A DNA stretch of 53,921 bases, from NCBI GenBank assembly GCA_016934575.1, contig JAFGSN010000206.1, forward strand, positions 1 to 53,921, read 5' to 3'. Below, one piece after another: positions 14,411 to 23,740 of the stretch (positions are counted from its first letter, which is position 1; the number at the start of each line of letters is the position of its first letter). The position numbers were made by a program, and so were the translations under genes. The DNA is from Vicinamibacteria bacterium. GTDB taxonomy: Bacteria > Acidobacteriota > Vicinamibacteria > Fen-336. The notes beneath the pieces were generated by a model. It was given only the letters and a program-made list of their open reading frames with translations. It made no database searches and was not told the DNA's origin.

Positions 14411-15532
14411 ATGACACCCGAAACCACCAAGGCGGCATACGTGCGGCGCGGTGAAAAAGACATGTCCGGCTGCGCGATCGTGGGCGTCATGTCCGAGGCG
14501 GGTCGTCGATTTCCGGGCGACATCGCCATCCGCGCCATCGGCGCCATGCACGAGCGCTCCAACGGCCTGGGCGGAGGATTCGCCGCTTACGGAATCTACC
14601 CGGACCGTTCGGATCAGTACGCCTTTCATATCATGTTCGATCATCCGGGCGCCGAAGAGGCGACCCGCGCCTACGTCGAAAGACATTGCGTCATCGTCCA
14701 GGACGAGGCCATCCCGACGCGCGCTCTGGAGGTCATCGGCCCGCGCCCGATCCTGCAACGCTATTTCATCGATCTGCGACCGAAGGCGCGTGAGCGTTAC
14801 TACGGCCTCACGGAAGAGGACATCGTCGTGCGCATCGTCATGCACATCAACTGCGAGATCGAAGGCGCCTTTGTTTTGTCGTCCGGGAAAAACATGGGCG
14901 TTTTCAAAGGCGTGGGCTATCCGGAGGACATCGGACGGTTCTTTCGGCTGGACGAATATGAAGCCTACTCGTGGCTGGCCCATGGACGGTTCCCCACCAA
15001 TACCACCGGCTGGTGGGGCGGCGCGCACCCTTTTGGCCTGCTCGACTGGGCGGTCGTGCATAACGGCGAGGTCTCCTCTTACGGCATCAATCGCCGCTAT
15101 CTCGAAAACTACGGTTATCATTGCGCGCTCCACACCGACACCGAGGTCATCGCCTACCTGTTCGACCTTTTGATGCGCCAGCAGAGTCTTCCGCTCGAAA
15201 TCGCGGCCATGGCGATGGCCGCGCCGTTCTGGTCGCGCATCGAGCGCATGGGCGAAGAGGCGCGCGAGCTGGCGCGCACCGTCCGCATCGTGTGCGGCGG
15301 CGCGTTGCTGAACGGCCCCTTCAGCATCGTCGTCGGGCACAGGGGCGGCATGATCGGCTTGAACGACCGTACCAAGCTGCGTCCGATGGTCGTAGCACGA
15401 CACGACGATCTCTTCTTTATTGCCAGCGAAGAAGCCGCCGTTCGTACGGTATGCCCGACTCCTGATCATGTCTGGCACGCGGAAGGCGGCGTCCCGATCG
15501 TCGGCGCGCTCAAGGAGCAAGCGGTTGCGTAA
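14411..15532 (+). CDS. Glutamate synthase, class II glutaminase subunit (archaeal-type split enzyme)
   Basis: A 373-residue class II (Ntn) glutamine amidotransferase subunit that releases ammonia from glutamine. The likely nucleophile is Cys21 in MSGCAIVGVMS, which would be exposed after removal of a short propeptide. The core motifs GRFPTNTTGWWGGAHPFGLL, AVVHNGEVSSYGINR and HTDTEVIAYLFD are those of the free-standing glutamate synthase glutaminase of archaea and Thermotoga-like bacteria. A second possible start is ATG 14462, directly before the nucleophile segment; neither start has a strong ribosome site. The gene is followed by four overlapping genes encoding the rest of the enzyme and is 22 bases after glnN, so it shares that transcript. 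Confidence 0.9.
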   Translation: MTPETTKAAYVRRGEKDMSGCAIVGVMSEAGRRFPGDIAIRAIGAMHERSNGLGGGFAAYGIYPDRSDQYAFHIMFDHPGAEEATRAYVERHCVIVQDEAIPTRALEVIGPRPILQRYFIDLRPKARERYYGLTEEDIVVRIVMHINCEIEGAFVLSSGKNMGVFKGVGYPEDIGRFFRLDEYEAYSWLAHGRFPTNTTGWWGGAHPFGLLDWAVVHNGEVSSYGINRRYLENYGYHCALHTDTEVIAYLFDLLMRQQSLPLEIAAMAMAAPFWSRIERMGEEARELARTVRIVCGGALLNGPFSIVVGHRGGMIGLNDRTKLRPMVVARHDDLFFIASEEAAVRTVCPTPDHVWHAEGGVPIVGALKEQAVA

Positions 15533-17048
15533 ATGGCTGACTCAACCCGATTTCATCGTCGAGCGCGACGTGGCGCGCTGCATCGGTTGCCGCGTTTGCG
15601 TCCGCCAGTGCGCCAATGCCGTGCATTCGTACGACGATGAAGACGGCACGATTCTCTCCGAAAGCGACGCGTGCGTCGGTTGCCACCGATGCGCCACGCT
15701 TTGCCCCACGGGCGCCATCGCCGTCAAAAGAGCGCCGCTCGAGTTCCGGGACAACGCGAACTGGACGGCGCGCGCCATCCGCAACGTCTACAAGCAGGCC
15801 GAGGGCGGCGGCGTGCTCTTGGCGGCGATGGGCAACGACCAGCCCTTTCCGATCTACTGGGATCGAATGCTTCTGAACGCCGCGCAGGTGACGAATCCCT
15901 CCATCGATCCTCTGCGCGAACCGATGGAGCTGACGACACACCTCGGACGCACGCCGGATCGCGTCGAGATCGAGCCGCGTCCGGGCGGCGGCGTGCGTCT
16001 CAAGACACGGCTGGGACCGCAGCTCAAGCTCGACATCCCGGTGATGTTCTCGGCCATGTCGTATGGATCGATCAGCCTGAACGCCTCGATCGCCCTGGCG
16101 CGCGCGGCGCGCGCGGCGGGAACTTACGCCAACACGGGCGAGGGCGGGCTGCATCGCAGCATTCATCCTTACGCCGATAACATGATCGTCCAGGTCGCCT
16201 CGGGTCGCTTCGGCGTGGACGCGGATTATCTGAACCGCGGCGCGGCGGTCGAGATCAAGATCGGCCAGGGCGCCAAGCCCGGCATCGGCGGACATCTGCC
16301 GGGCGAGAAAGTCGACGCGGAGGTCTCGCTGACGCGCATGATTCCGGAAGGGACGGACGCGCTTTCGCCCGCGCCGCATCACGACATCTATTCGATCGAG
16401 GACCTCAAACAACTCGTTTTTGCCATCAAGGAGTCCACGCGATACGAAAAGCCGGTCTTCGTCAAGATCGCGGCCGTACACAACGTCGCGGCCATCGCCT
16501 CCGGATGCGTCCACGCCGGCGCGGACGGAGTCGTCATCGACGGATTCCGCGGCGGCACGGGCGCGGCACCGCAGGCGATCCGCGACCACGTGGGCATTCC
16601 CATAGAGCTGGCCCTGGCGGCGGTGGACACGCGTCTGCGCGAAGAAGGGATTCGCAACCACGCCTCCATCATCGTCGCCGGCGGTTTTCGATCAAGCGCC
16701 GACATCGTGAAGGCCGTCGCCATCGGCGCGGACGCCGTCTATGTCGCCACGGCGGCGCTGGTCGCGATGGGATGCCATCTGTGCCAGAAGTGCCACACCG
16801 GCCGATGCAACTGGGGCATCGCCACGCAGGATCCGGTCCTGACCAAGCGGCTCAATCCGGACGTCGCGATCAGACGATTGACGAATCTGCTCCGAGGTTG
16901 GTCGCACGAGATCAAGGAGATGCTCGGCGGAATGGGCATCAACGCCATCGAAAGCCTGCGCGGCAACCGCGAGCACTTGCGTGGCTTGGGGCTGACGAGC
17001 GGCGAGCTTCAGGCGCTCGGCATCAAGCACGCGGGGGTAGGGGCATGA
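15525..17048 (+). CDS. Glutamate synthase, ferredoxin/FMN synthase subunit
   Basis: A 507-residue central synthase subunit in which ammonia and 2-oxoglutarate form glutamate. Two 4Fe-4S motifs open the protein (CIGCRVCVRQC and CVGCHRCATLC). The FMN-binding glutamate synthase barrel follows, with GGLHRSIHPYADN, GQGAKPGIGGHLPG and GADGVVIDGFRGGTGAAP. The cluster-binding motif CHLCQKCHTGRCNWG lies near the end. I place the start at TTG 15525: AAGGAG (15512-15517) lies seven bases before it, and the gene overlaps the upstream stop by only 8 bases. An upstream ATG at 15420 would force a 113-base overlap and add a basic, unconserved leader. Confidence 0.9.
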   Translation: MRKWLTQPDFIVERDVARCIGCRVCVRQCANAVHSYDDEDGTILSESDACVGCHRCATLCPTGAIAVKRAPLEFRDNANWTARAIRNVYKQAEGGGVLLAAMGNDQPFPIYWDRMLLNAAQVTNPSIDPLREPMELTTHLGRTPDRVEIEPRPGGGVRLKTRLGPQLKLDIPVMFSAMSYGSISLNASIALARAARAAGTYANTGEGGLHRSIHPYADNMIVQVASGRFGVDADYLNRGAAVEIKIGQGAKPGIGGHLPGEKVDAEVSLTRMIPEGTDALSPAPHHDIYSIEDLKQLVFAIKESTRYEKPVFVKIAAVHNVAAIASGCVHAGADGVVIDGFRGGTGAAPQAIRDHVGIPIELALAAVDTRLREEGIRNHASIIVAGGFRSSADIVKAVAIGADAVYVATAALVAMGCHLCQKCHTGRCNWGIATQDPVLTKRLNPDVAIRRLTNLLRGWSHEIKEMLGGMGINAIESLRGNREHLRGLGLTSGELQALGIKHAGVGA

Positions 17049-17482
17049 AGAGAATCTTCGCTCGGGAAGAGTACTGCCTCGGTTGCCGGTTGTGCGAGAT
17101 CCACTGCCTGGTCAAGCACTCGAAGTCGAAGCGGATTATCAAGGCCTTCAGGCGCGAGCAGGACACGGCCGCTCCCGCGTGCCGGGTGGAGGAGTCGGGA
17201 CGAGTGTCGTTCGCGCTCCAGTGCCGCCATTGCGAAGACGCCCGTTGCATCGAGGCCTGCATCACCGGGGCCATGCATCGCGATCCAACCACCGGCGCTG
17301 TCATCTGCGACACCGAGCGCTGCGTGGGCTGCTGGTCTTGCATCATGGTCTGCCCGGCGGGCGCTGTTGAACGCGGCCGCTCGCGGCAGGTGGCCTCCAA
17401 GTGCGATCTCTGCATGGGAGAGGATACGCCGGTATGCGTCATGCATTGCCCCAACGAGGCCCTGGTCTATGAAGAACGCTGA
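17045..17482 (+). CDS. Four-cluster ferredoxin subunit of the glutamate synthase complex
   Basis: A 145-residue ferredoxin-like electron carrier with several Cys clusters: CLGCRLCEIHC, CRHCEDARCIEAC, CVGCWSCIMVC and CDLCMGEDTPVCVMHC. This spacing is that of the HycB/DmsB-type poly-ferredoxin fold with up to four 4Fe-4S centres. The ATG at 17045 overlaps the upstream stop in an ATGA arrangement. It would pass electrons between the FAD subunit encoded next and the FMN synthase subunit. The same open frame extends further upstream, but that part lies within the synthase gene and is not conserved. Confidence 0.9.
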   Translation: MKRIFAREEYCLGCRLCEIHCLVKHSKSKRIIKAFRREQDTAAPACRVEESGRVSFALQCRHCEDARCIEACITGAMHRDPTTGAVICDTERCVGCWSCIMVCPAGAVERGRSRQVASKCDLCMGEDTPVCVMHCPNEALVYEER

Positions 17483-18797
17483 CATCAGATACCTGATCCT
17501 GGGCAACTCGACCGCCGCCGTCGGCGCGATTGAGGCCATCCGCAAGATCGACGCGGACGGCGCGATCGTGCTGATCGGCCGCGAGCCGCGGCACGTCTAC
17601 TCGCGCCCGTTGATCTCATATCTGCTGGCCGGAGAAATCGACGAGTCGCGCATGGACTATCGCCCGCGCGACTTCTATGCGCGCCATCAGGTTGACGCGC
17701 GTCTCGGCGTCCGCGCGCTACGCGTCGATCCGCGCCTCCGCACGGTGAGAGTCACGCCCGTCTCCGCCGATGGATCGGAACGAAACGACGCCACGGCCGA
17801 AGAGCTCCGCTTCGAAACCCTGTTGATCGCAACCGGCGGCGCGCCCGTTGTTCCGCCCATAGAGGGACGCGACGCATCCGGCGTCTTCACCTTTGCCACC
17901 TGGGACGACGCCGATCGCCTGACGGCCTGGATCGAAAAGCGCAACGCGCAGCACGCCGTCGTCGTCGGCGGCGGCCTCATCGGGATCAAGGCGGCCGAGG
18001 CTCTGCGCGCCCGGGGAGCGCGGGTGCTTATAGTCGAGCGGGAAGACCGCGTTCTCCCGCTGGGGTTGGATCGCCACGCCTCTTCCATGGCCGCGACGGC
18101 TCTACGAGACGCCGGCGTCGACCTCGAGTGCGGGACCATCATCGAGCGTATCGTCGTGGCTGACGGCGTCGTATCCGGAGTGACGTTCCACAATGGCCGT
18201 GAATCGTCATGCGACCTGGTTGTCATGGCCGCCGGCGTCGCGCCGGACGCGAGCATCGTCCATGGAACGGCGATACGCGTCGATCATGGAGTTCTCGTCG
18301 ATGCGCGCTCCGAAACGTCTGTCCCCGGGATCTATGCGGCAGGCGACGTGGCTCAGGGAATCGATTCCCTGAGCGGGGCGTCGCGCCCGATTCCGATCTT
18401 TCCCCACGCCTACAGACAGGGCGCGGTGGCGGGAACGAACATGGCGGGCGGTCAGGCGACGTTCAACGATGCATTCGCGCAGAACGCCGTCGATGTCTGC
18501 GGGTTGTCGACGATCTCGATCGGGCTCGCGACCGCCGAGGGCGGCGACTTCGAGGTCCTGACGACCGAGGACCAGACGGCCCGAACGTACAAGCGCGTCG
18601 TGTTGCGCGACGGCCGAATCGTGGGCGCGCTGTTCGTCGGCGACATCGATCGGGTCGGGATCTTCACGGGACTGATCCGCGAGAAGATCGACGTCACAAG
18701 CTTCAAGCACCTGCTCTTGAGCGGGCGTTTGGGCCTGATCACCTTGCCCGAAGGGTACCGGCGGCGCGTCGTGAGCGGAGAGGCGGTTGCGGTATGA
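17469..18797 (+). CDS. FAD-dependent pyridine-nucleotide oxidoreductase of the glutamate synthase complex
   Basis: A 442-residue flavoprotein of the nitrite-reductase/NADH-oxidase type with two dinucleotide-binding folds. The FAD fold starts YLILGNSTAAVGAIEAIRK, with Ser/Ala in place of the classic GxG glycines at part of the motif. The NAD(P)H fold is VVVGGGLIGIKAAEAL. The C-terminal FAD motif is GIYAAGDVAQ. It lacks a redox disulfide. It overlaps the ferredoxin gene by 14 bases, with GAGG at the proper distance. It would bring electrons from NAD(P)H to the ferredoxin and synthase subunits; the nucleotide preference is not clear from sequence. Confidence 0.88.
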   Translation: MKNADIRYLILGNSTAAVGAIEAIRKIDADGAIVLIGREPRHVYSRPLISYLLAGEIDESRMDYRPRDFYARHQVDARLGVRALRVDPRLRTVRVTPVSADGSERNDATAEELRFETLLIATGGAPVVPPIEGRDASGVFTFATWDDADRLTAWIEKRNAQHAVVVGGGLIGIKAAEALRARGARVLIVEREDRVLPLGLDRHASSMAATALRDAGVDLECGTIIERIVVADGVVSGVTFHNGRESSCDLVVMAAGVAPDASIVHGTAIRVDHGVLVDARSETSVPGIYAAGDVAQGIDSLSGASRPIPIFPHAYRQGAVAGTNMAGGQATFNDAFAQNAVDVCGLSTISIGLATAEGGDFEVLTTEDQTARTYKRVVLRDGRIVGALFVGDIDRVGIFTGLIREKIDVTSFKHLLLSGRLGLITLPEGYRRRVVSGEAVAV

Positions 18798-19552
18798 GCG
18801 TCCGAGAGAGCAACACCGTCGAAATCGACGCCCGCGGACTCGATCACCGCGTGCTCAATGAACGCGTCCGGGCCGCGTTGGAGAAGGACGTCCCGGAGAT
18901 CGTTCTCCGAAACGTCTGCGGCCAACGCTATATCGGAGCCGGATTGACGAACGATGCGGCGATCACGATCCATGGCGTCCCCGGCAACGACCTGGCTTGC
19001 TTCATGACGGGTCCGCGCGTTTCCGTCCACGGCAACGCTCAAGACGGCGCCGGCAACACGATGAGCGCCGGATCGATCGCCGTCCACGGTCACGCCGGCG
19101 ACGTTCTCGCGTACTCGATGCGCGGAGGCCGCGTCTTGGTGCGTGATCGCGCGGGTTATCGCGCCGGCATCCACATGAAGGCCTACGGCGATCTGTCGCC
19201 GGTCGTCGTGGTGGGCGGCACGGTGCGCGACTACGCGGGCGAGTACATGGCGGGAGGCACTCTGGTCGTCCTCGGGATCGGCCGCTCACGCGACGAGCCG
19301 TTGGCGGGCGATTTTCTCGGGACCGGCATGCACGGCGGCGATATCTATTTGCGCGGCAGCGTCTTCGACTGGCAGCTCGGCCGCGAGGTCGGACGCGTCC
19401 CGATCGATGACGCCGCATGGGAATGGCTCATGGCGCTCAACCGGGAGTTCGCGCGCGTTTTTGGCATCGCGGACCTCCGGTTCGATCGTGAGGAGTTCAC
19501 GCATCTAAAACCGGTTTCGCACCGGCCGTACGGTCGGATCTACGTGCACTGA
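18794..19552 (+). CDS. Glutamate synthase GXGXG-domain subunit
   Basis: A 252-residue right-handed beta-helix subunit with the repeated Gly pattern of the GXGXG domain (GAGLTNDAAITIHGVPGND, GNAQDGAGNTMSAGSIAVHG, GDIYLRGSV). In large bacterial GltB this domain closes the chain and helps form the ammonia tunnel; here it is a separate protein, as in archaeal-type enzymes. The ATG overlaps the preceding stop (ATGA), completing a run of five overlapping genes. The gene ends the nitrogen island and converges with the minus-strand signalling operon; the 74 bases between them show no clear terminator. Confidence 0.9.
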   Translation: MSVRESNTVEIDARGLDHRVLNERVRAALEKDVPEIVLRNVCGQRYIGAGLTNDAAITIHGVPGNDLACFMTGPRVSVHGNAQDGAGNTMSAGSIAVHGHAGDVLAYSMRGGRVLVRDRAGYRAGIHMKAYGDLSPVVVVGGTVRDYAGEYMAGGTLVVLGIGRSRDEPLAGDFLGTGMHGGDIYLRGSVFDWQLGREVGRVPIDDAAWEWLMALNREFARVFGIADLRFDREEFTHLKPVSHRPYGRIYVH

Positions 19553-19626
19553 CGCTCACAAACAGCCGCGCCGCATCGAATCTTGAAGCGTCCGAATGCG
19601 GACTCGCCGCCGGCGGTCACGACGCA

Positions 19627-21384
19627 TCAGGATGCCGCGCTCGATCGCAAAGCGTCCAAGAACGATTCGATCTCGGGCGGCACCGACGTAAAACCTATAC
19701 GGAAGATCTCGGGAGAGCCCGCTTCGGCAAGCACCTTGGCATAGAGATCCGCCTGGATCTCGTTTCCTTCGTGGTCGAAAAACCGTATGCGCAGGTTCGT
19801 GAGAGGCGCGGGCGGGCGCTCGGCGGCGATGTCGGCCTGGTTTTCCGCCAATCGGACCAGCCGCGCGTTTTCACGGCTGCCGGCGACGTGCTTTCCCTCG
19901 AGCACGGCATATGTGAGCGACGCCGGCTCGGCGATCGCCGTGAAATTCTCCCGGTGTCGAGGAAGTCGCATGTCATGGCTGCCAGTGACGCCCAGCAACT
20001 CATGGAACGTGATGGGATCCTGGACTCCCTTGACGTCCATCGTCATGCGCGCGCCGACCTCGACGTCCGCGCCCGCGGCCTCCAGGCACGACTGTGAGAT
20101 GAAAACCTGGCCTCCCAAGGTGCAGGACTCGATACGCGCCGTGAGATTGACGGGACTGCCGACGACGCCGTACTTGGCGCGCGTCTCGGATCCGATGTTG
20201 CCCACCACGACCTCTCCGGTGTTGACCGCGATGCCCATCTGAAGCGACGGCAGGCCGTCGCGCTCATTTTCCTCGTTGATCCGCGCCATGGCCTGCTGCA
20301 TCTCGATGGCGCAGGCCACCGCTCTGCGGGCGTCGTCCGCGCGTTGCGTCGGAGCGCCGAAAAGCGCCAGAATGGCGTCGCCGATGAACTCGTCGATGGT
20401 TCCCTTGTGCTCCGCGATGATCCGCGTCATAGCGCCTAGAAACCGATTGAGCAAGCGCACCACCTGTTCGGGGGTCAGACGCTCGGAGACGGATGTGAAA
20501 CCGCGCAGATCGGACATGAGCAGCGTTAGGACGCGTTTCTCGCCGCCGAGAGTCAATCCAGCCGGAGTCTCGAGCAACTCCGCCACGACGTCGTCGCTCA
20601 GATAGCGGCCGAAGGTGCGGCGAATGAACTGATTGCGACGCTCCAGCTCTTCGGCCAGACGGCGAATCTCCTGCATGGCGCGCTTGAGCGAGAGCTGCGT
20701 CTCGACGCGCGCCAGAACGACGGGCATGTCGAGCGGCTTCGTGACGTAATCGTTGGCTCCCAGATTGAGCGCCAACACGGTGTCTTCGCTCTGATCCTTG
20801 GCCGTCGCCATGATGATCGGCAGATCGGCGACGCTATACTTTTCACGCAGCGTCTTCAGAACGTCGAGTCCGCTGATGCCCGGCATCATGATGTCGAGCA
20901 AGATGAGGTCGTACTTGTCCTCCGCGACCATTTCCAGGGTGCGATAGCCGTCCTCGGCGGTTTCCACGACGTAGCCGCGCTTGCGCAAGCGCCGCGAGAG
21001 CATGTCGCGGTTCATTTCATTGTCGTCGACGACGAGCAATGACGCGCCGCCGTCGATCGAGCGCGCGGGAGCGTCTTCTAACGTGATCGTCGTCTCGACC
21101 GGAGGTTCGCCGCCCGCGCCGTCCTGCGCTTGTTCCGTCGTTCCCGAAAATCCAGGCTCCTTCGGATCGCGAACGTGGCGGTCGATCAGTTCGGCCAGGA
21201 GTCGCGCCGCGGCGCCGATCTTCTGCAAATCCGGAACGAGACGATCGAGGCCGGCGTCGCGCGCCTCCTCTTCGAGCATCTCGCCGTAACCGATGATCTG
21301 ATTGATGGGGGTGCGCAGATCGTGGCGCAACTCGCGAGTGGCGGAGATCGTGACGTCGTGAGCGCGCCGCTTACGATCCGTCAT
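19627..21384 (-). CDS. DHp-receiver-class III nucleotide cyclase
   Basis: A 585-residue cytoplasmic signalling protein. Residues 15-75 are a histidine-kinase dimerisation/phosphotransfer segment with His21 in RHDLRTPINQIIGYGEML, but no ATPase domain follows. A receiver domain spans about 114-235 with phospho-acceptor Asp164. After a coiled stretch comes a class III cyclase (about 280-430): metal ligands Asp292 and Asp336, and transition-state residues Asn413 and Arg417. The purine-recognition position usually held by Lys in adenylate cyclases is Glu332, so product specificity (cAMP or cGMP) is uncertain. The C-terminal ~130 residues are unassigned. It lies 6 bases after the hybrid kinase gene and is its probable output. 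Confidence 0.9.
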   Translation of the reverse strand: MTDRKRRAHDVTISATRELRHDLRTPINQIIGYGEMLEEEARDAGLDRLVPDLQKIGAAARLLAELIDRHVRDPKEPGFSGTTEQAQDGAGGEPPVETTITLEDAPARSIDGGASLLVVDDNEMNRDMLSRRLRKRGYVVETAEDGYRTLEMVAEDKYDLILLDIMMPGISGLDVLKTLREKYSVADLPIIMATAKDQSEDTVLALNLGANDYVTKPLDMPVVLARVETQLSLKRAMQEIRRLAEELERRNQFIRRTFGRYLSDDVVAELLETPAGLTLGGEKRVLTLLMSDLRGFTSVSERLTPEQVVRLLNRFLGAMTRIIAEHKGTIDEFIGDAILALFGAPTQRADDARRAVACAIEMQQAMARINEENERDGLPSLQMGIAVNTGEVVVGNIGSETRAKYGVVGSPVNLTARIESCTLGGQVFISQSCLEAAGADVEVGARMTMDVKGVQDPITFHELLGVTGSHDMRLPRHRENFTAIAEPASLTYAVLEGKHVAGSRENARLVRLAENQADIAAERPPAPLTNLRIRFFDHEGNEIQADLYAKVLAEAGSPEIFRIGFTSVPPEIESFLDALRSSAAS

Positions 21385-21390
21385 GCGACT

Positions 21391-23706
21391 CTACGTTCCC
21401 GCGGCGCCTGAATCGGCCGGCCGGCCGCGCAACAGACCGCGGATCTCGCGCGCCAGCTCCTCGCGAGTGAAACGGCCTTTCTGGAAAATCTTCTTGACGC
21501 GCCCGTCAAGACGCAGCTTGTCCTCGGACGTCAGCTCCTTGGCCGTCACGACGACAATGGGTATTTCGAGCCAGTTCTCGTGGGCGCGCAACTCAGCCAC
21601 GAACTCGAATCCGTCCATCTCCGGCATCATCAAGTCGAGCAGGATGATGTCGGGCTTCCGCTTGCCGAGTCGGTCGAGACCGACACGACCGTTCTCAGCC
21701 TCGTCAATCGACCACCCTTCCGGCTCGAGAATGCGCCGGACCATCTCCCTGACGACGACGTCGTCATCGACGACCAGAACGACGGAGCGACGATCCGTCC
21801 TGCGGTACTTGCGCAAGAGCGAAACCAGATGCTCGCGGTCGAAGGGCTTGGTCATGTAATCCGCGGCGCCCAGGGCATAGCCCATTTCCTTGTCATCCAC
21901 CATGGAGATCATGATGACGGGGATCGGCAGAGTGCTCGGATCCGACTTGAGCGCTTTGAGAACCGCCCAGCCGTCCATTCCGGGCATGAGAACGTCGAGG
22001 GTGATGGCATCGGGCTTGATCTGTCGCGCGATCGCCACGCCGTCATCGCCGTTCGTCGCGGTGACGACCCGGAAACCCTCCTTGATCAATCCGCGCTCCA
22101 GAAGCTCGCGTGCGTTCTGTTCGTCGTCGATGACAAGGATCGTGACAACGTCTCCAGCCGCTTGCGCCGCGCCCGCGGCGGCAGCCATGGGCCGGGCTTT
22201 CGCGGCCGTCGCGGCCTCGGCCGGCGAATGCGTCGACGGCTTGCGGCCCGCCGTCTCGCGCGGAAGACGGACGGTGAATGTGGAGCCCTTGCCGTAATCG
22301 CTCTTGACCGTGACGTCGCCGCCCATCATCTGCGCGAAACGACGGCTGATGACCAGCCCCAATCCGGTTCCGCCGTACTTGCGCGAGGTCGAGGCGTCGG
22401 CTTGCGAAAAAGCTTGAAACAGGCGGCTGAGCTGATCGGGCGTCAGGCCGATTCCGGAGTCCTTGACGTCGAAAACAACGAACTCGGTCGATTCCTCTCG
22501 CTCGATGCGGACGGAGAGCGATATCGTTCCATTCTCCGTGAACTTCGTGGCGTTGGAAAGGAGATTGAAGAGCACTTGACGCACGCGCGTCACGTCCGCG
22601 TACATCGCCGGCAGATCGTCGGGGCAGGTCACCTCGAGGACGTTGTGGTTCTTCTCGATCAGAGGCAGGATCGTGCTCTGGACGTCGCCGATAAGCGCGC
22701 GGGGATCGAAAGACTCGAGTACCAGCTCCATCTTGCCGGCCTCGATCTTGGAGAGATCCAGGATGTCGTTGATGAGCGCCAGGAGGTGCTTGCCGGCGGC
22801 ATGGATTTTTTGCAGATCGGGAATGAAGTCCTCCTGTCCGCCGTCCTCGGCCTCTTCCTGAAGCATCTCGCTGTAACCGATGATGGCGTTGAGCGGAGTG
22901 CGCAACTCGTGACTCATGTTCGCCAGGAAGGCGCTCTTCGTGCGATTGGCCTGCTCGGCGGCCTCCTTGGCGACCGTCAGATCGGCGTCGCGGCTCTGGA
23001 TCTGGACGAGCATCTCGTTGAAACCGTCGACAAGAAGCCCGAGCTCGTCTCCGCTTTCCTTCTTGGCGCGAATGGAGTAATCCTTCTGCTCGGAAACCAG
23101 CGTCTCGATCTGCACGAGCTCCATGAGCGGACGCGTGATCGAGGCCTGCAACGAGCGCGCGACCGCCAGGCCGCCCGCCAGGGCGGCCGCCATGACGAGC
23201 AGCACGATGACGGCGAAACCCCGCATGCGGTTGCCGGCCTCTTCAAGATCCGATCTCAAGTAGATCGTACCGAGCCGATTGCCCTCCTTGTTCTGGACTC
23301 GGTAATGGAGGTGCAGCATGCCGCTTTTAAAATAGGGCTTCGCAGACTCCCGCGGGGCTTCGACTGCAACAGTCAACGCTGTCGCGTCCCGTGCGTACTC
23401 GGCGAACGGCTCGCCGGCGGCGTCGAAGACGCGTCCCAGGACGATGTTCGGCCGCGTGCTGAGAGAGTCCAGGACGGTCTTTGCGCCCGTGGGATCCTCG
23501 AAGTCCAGATAGGGCGTGATCGTGATGCCGATTCCGCGCGCCACGACCTGGAGGTCGTGCTCCATGGTTTTGCGGAAACTCAAGTGGTCGTAAACAAGAA
23601 TCGTGACCGAGGCCACGAGCAAGGCGCTCGCGGACGAAAACCCGACGATCAGCATCAGCTTGCGGTTGATCGACAGGTCGCGGAAGATCCGTATCAAGGT
23701 CTTCAT
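21391..23706 (-). CDS. CHASE8-type hybrid sensor histidine kinase with two receivers
   Basis: A 771-residue membrane kinase. Helices near 17-38 and 163-185 bracket a periplasmic domain (40-160) that looks like CHASE8, the sensor of YfiN-type proteins. HAMP (about 187-240), the HisKA domain with His266 in [19 protein letters not shown], and the ATPase domain (N-box [25 protein letters not shown]) follow. Two receivers have Asp571 and Asp691 as acceptors. The kinase follows a yfiR-family gene, which in Pseudomonas encodes the periplasmic regulator of a CHASE8 protein, so YfiR probably controls this kinase. The phosphoryl group may go to the DHp/receiver cyclase encoded next. The domain order is clear; the partners are inferred. 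Confidence 0.93.
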   Translation of the reverse strand: MKTLIRIFRDLSINRKLMLIVGFSSASALLVASVTILVYDHLSFRKTMEHDLQVVARGIGITITPYLDFEDPTGAKTVLDSLSTRPNIVLGRVFDAAGEPFAEYARDATALTVAVEAPRESAKPYFKSGMLHLHYRVQNKEGNRLGTIYLRSDLEEAGNRMRGFAVIVLLVMAAALAGGLAVARSLQASITRPLMELVQIETLVSEQKDYSIRAKKESGDELGLLVDGFNEMLVQIQSRDADLTVAKEAAEQANRTKSAFLANMSHELRTPLNAIIGYSEMLQEEAEDGGQEDFIPDLQKIHAAGKHLLALINDILDLSKIEAGKMELVLESFDPRALIGDVQSTILPLIEKNHNVLEVTCPDDLPAMYADVTRVRQVLFNLLSNATKFTENGTISLSVRIEREESTEFVVFDVKDSGIGLTPDQLSRLFQAFSQADASTSRKYGGTGLGLVISRRFAQMMGGDVTVKSDYGKGSTFTVRLPRETAGRKPSTHSPAEAATAAKARPMAAAAGAAQAAGDVVTILVIDDEQNARELLERGLIKEGFRVVTATNGDDGVAIARQIKPDAITLDVLMPGMDGWAVLKALKSDPSTLPIPVIMISMVDDKEMGYALGAADYMTKPFDREHLVSLLRKYRRTDRRSVVLVVDDDVVVREMVRRILEPEGWSIDEAENGRVGLDRLGKRKPDIILLDLMMPEMDGFEFVAELRAHENWLEIPIVVVTAKELTSEDKLRLDGRVKKIFQKGRFTREELAREIRGLLRGRPADSGAAGT

Positions 23707-23740
23707 TCTCTCGTCTTTGCGGCGCTCATGCTCTGCGTCT

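Noticed and set aside
16505-17044. A 325-residue version of the ferredoxin starting at 16505
   Set aside because: The extra 180 residues lie in another frame of the FMN synthase gene and are Arg/His-rich noise. The ferredoxin fold begins at ATG 17045.
18209-18793. Extended start of the GXGXG subunit inside the FAD oxidoreductase gene
   Set aside because: The extension is out-of-frame reading of the flavoprotein. The ATGA overlap at 18794 is the natural start.
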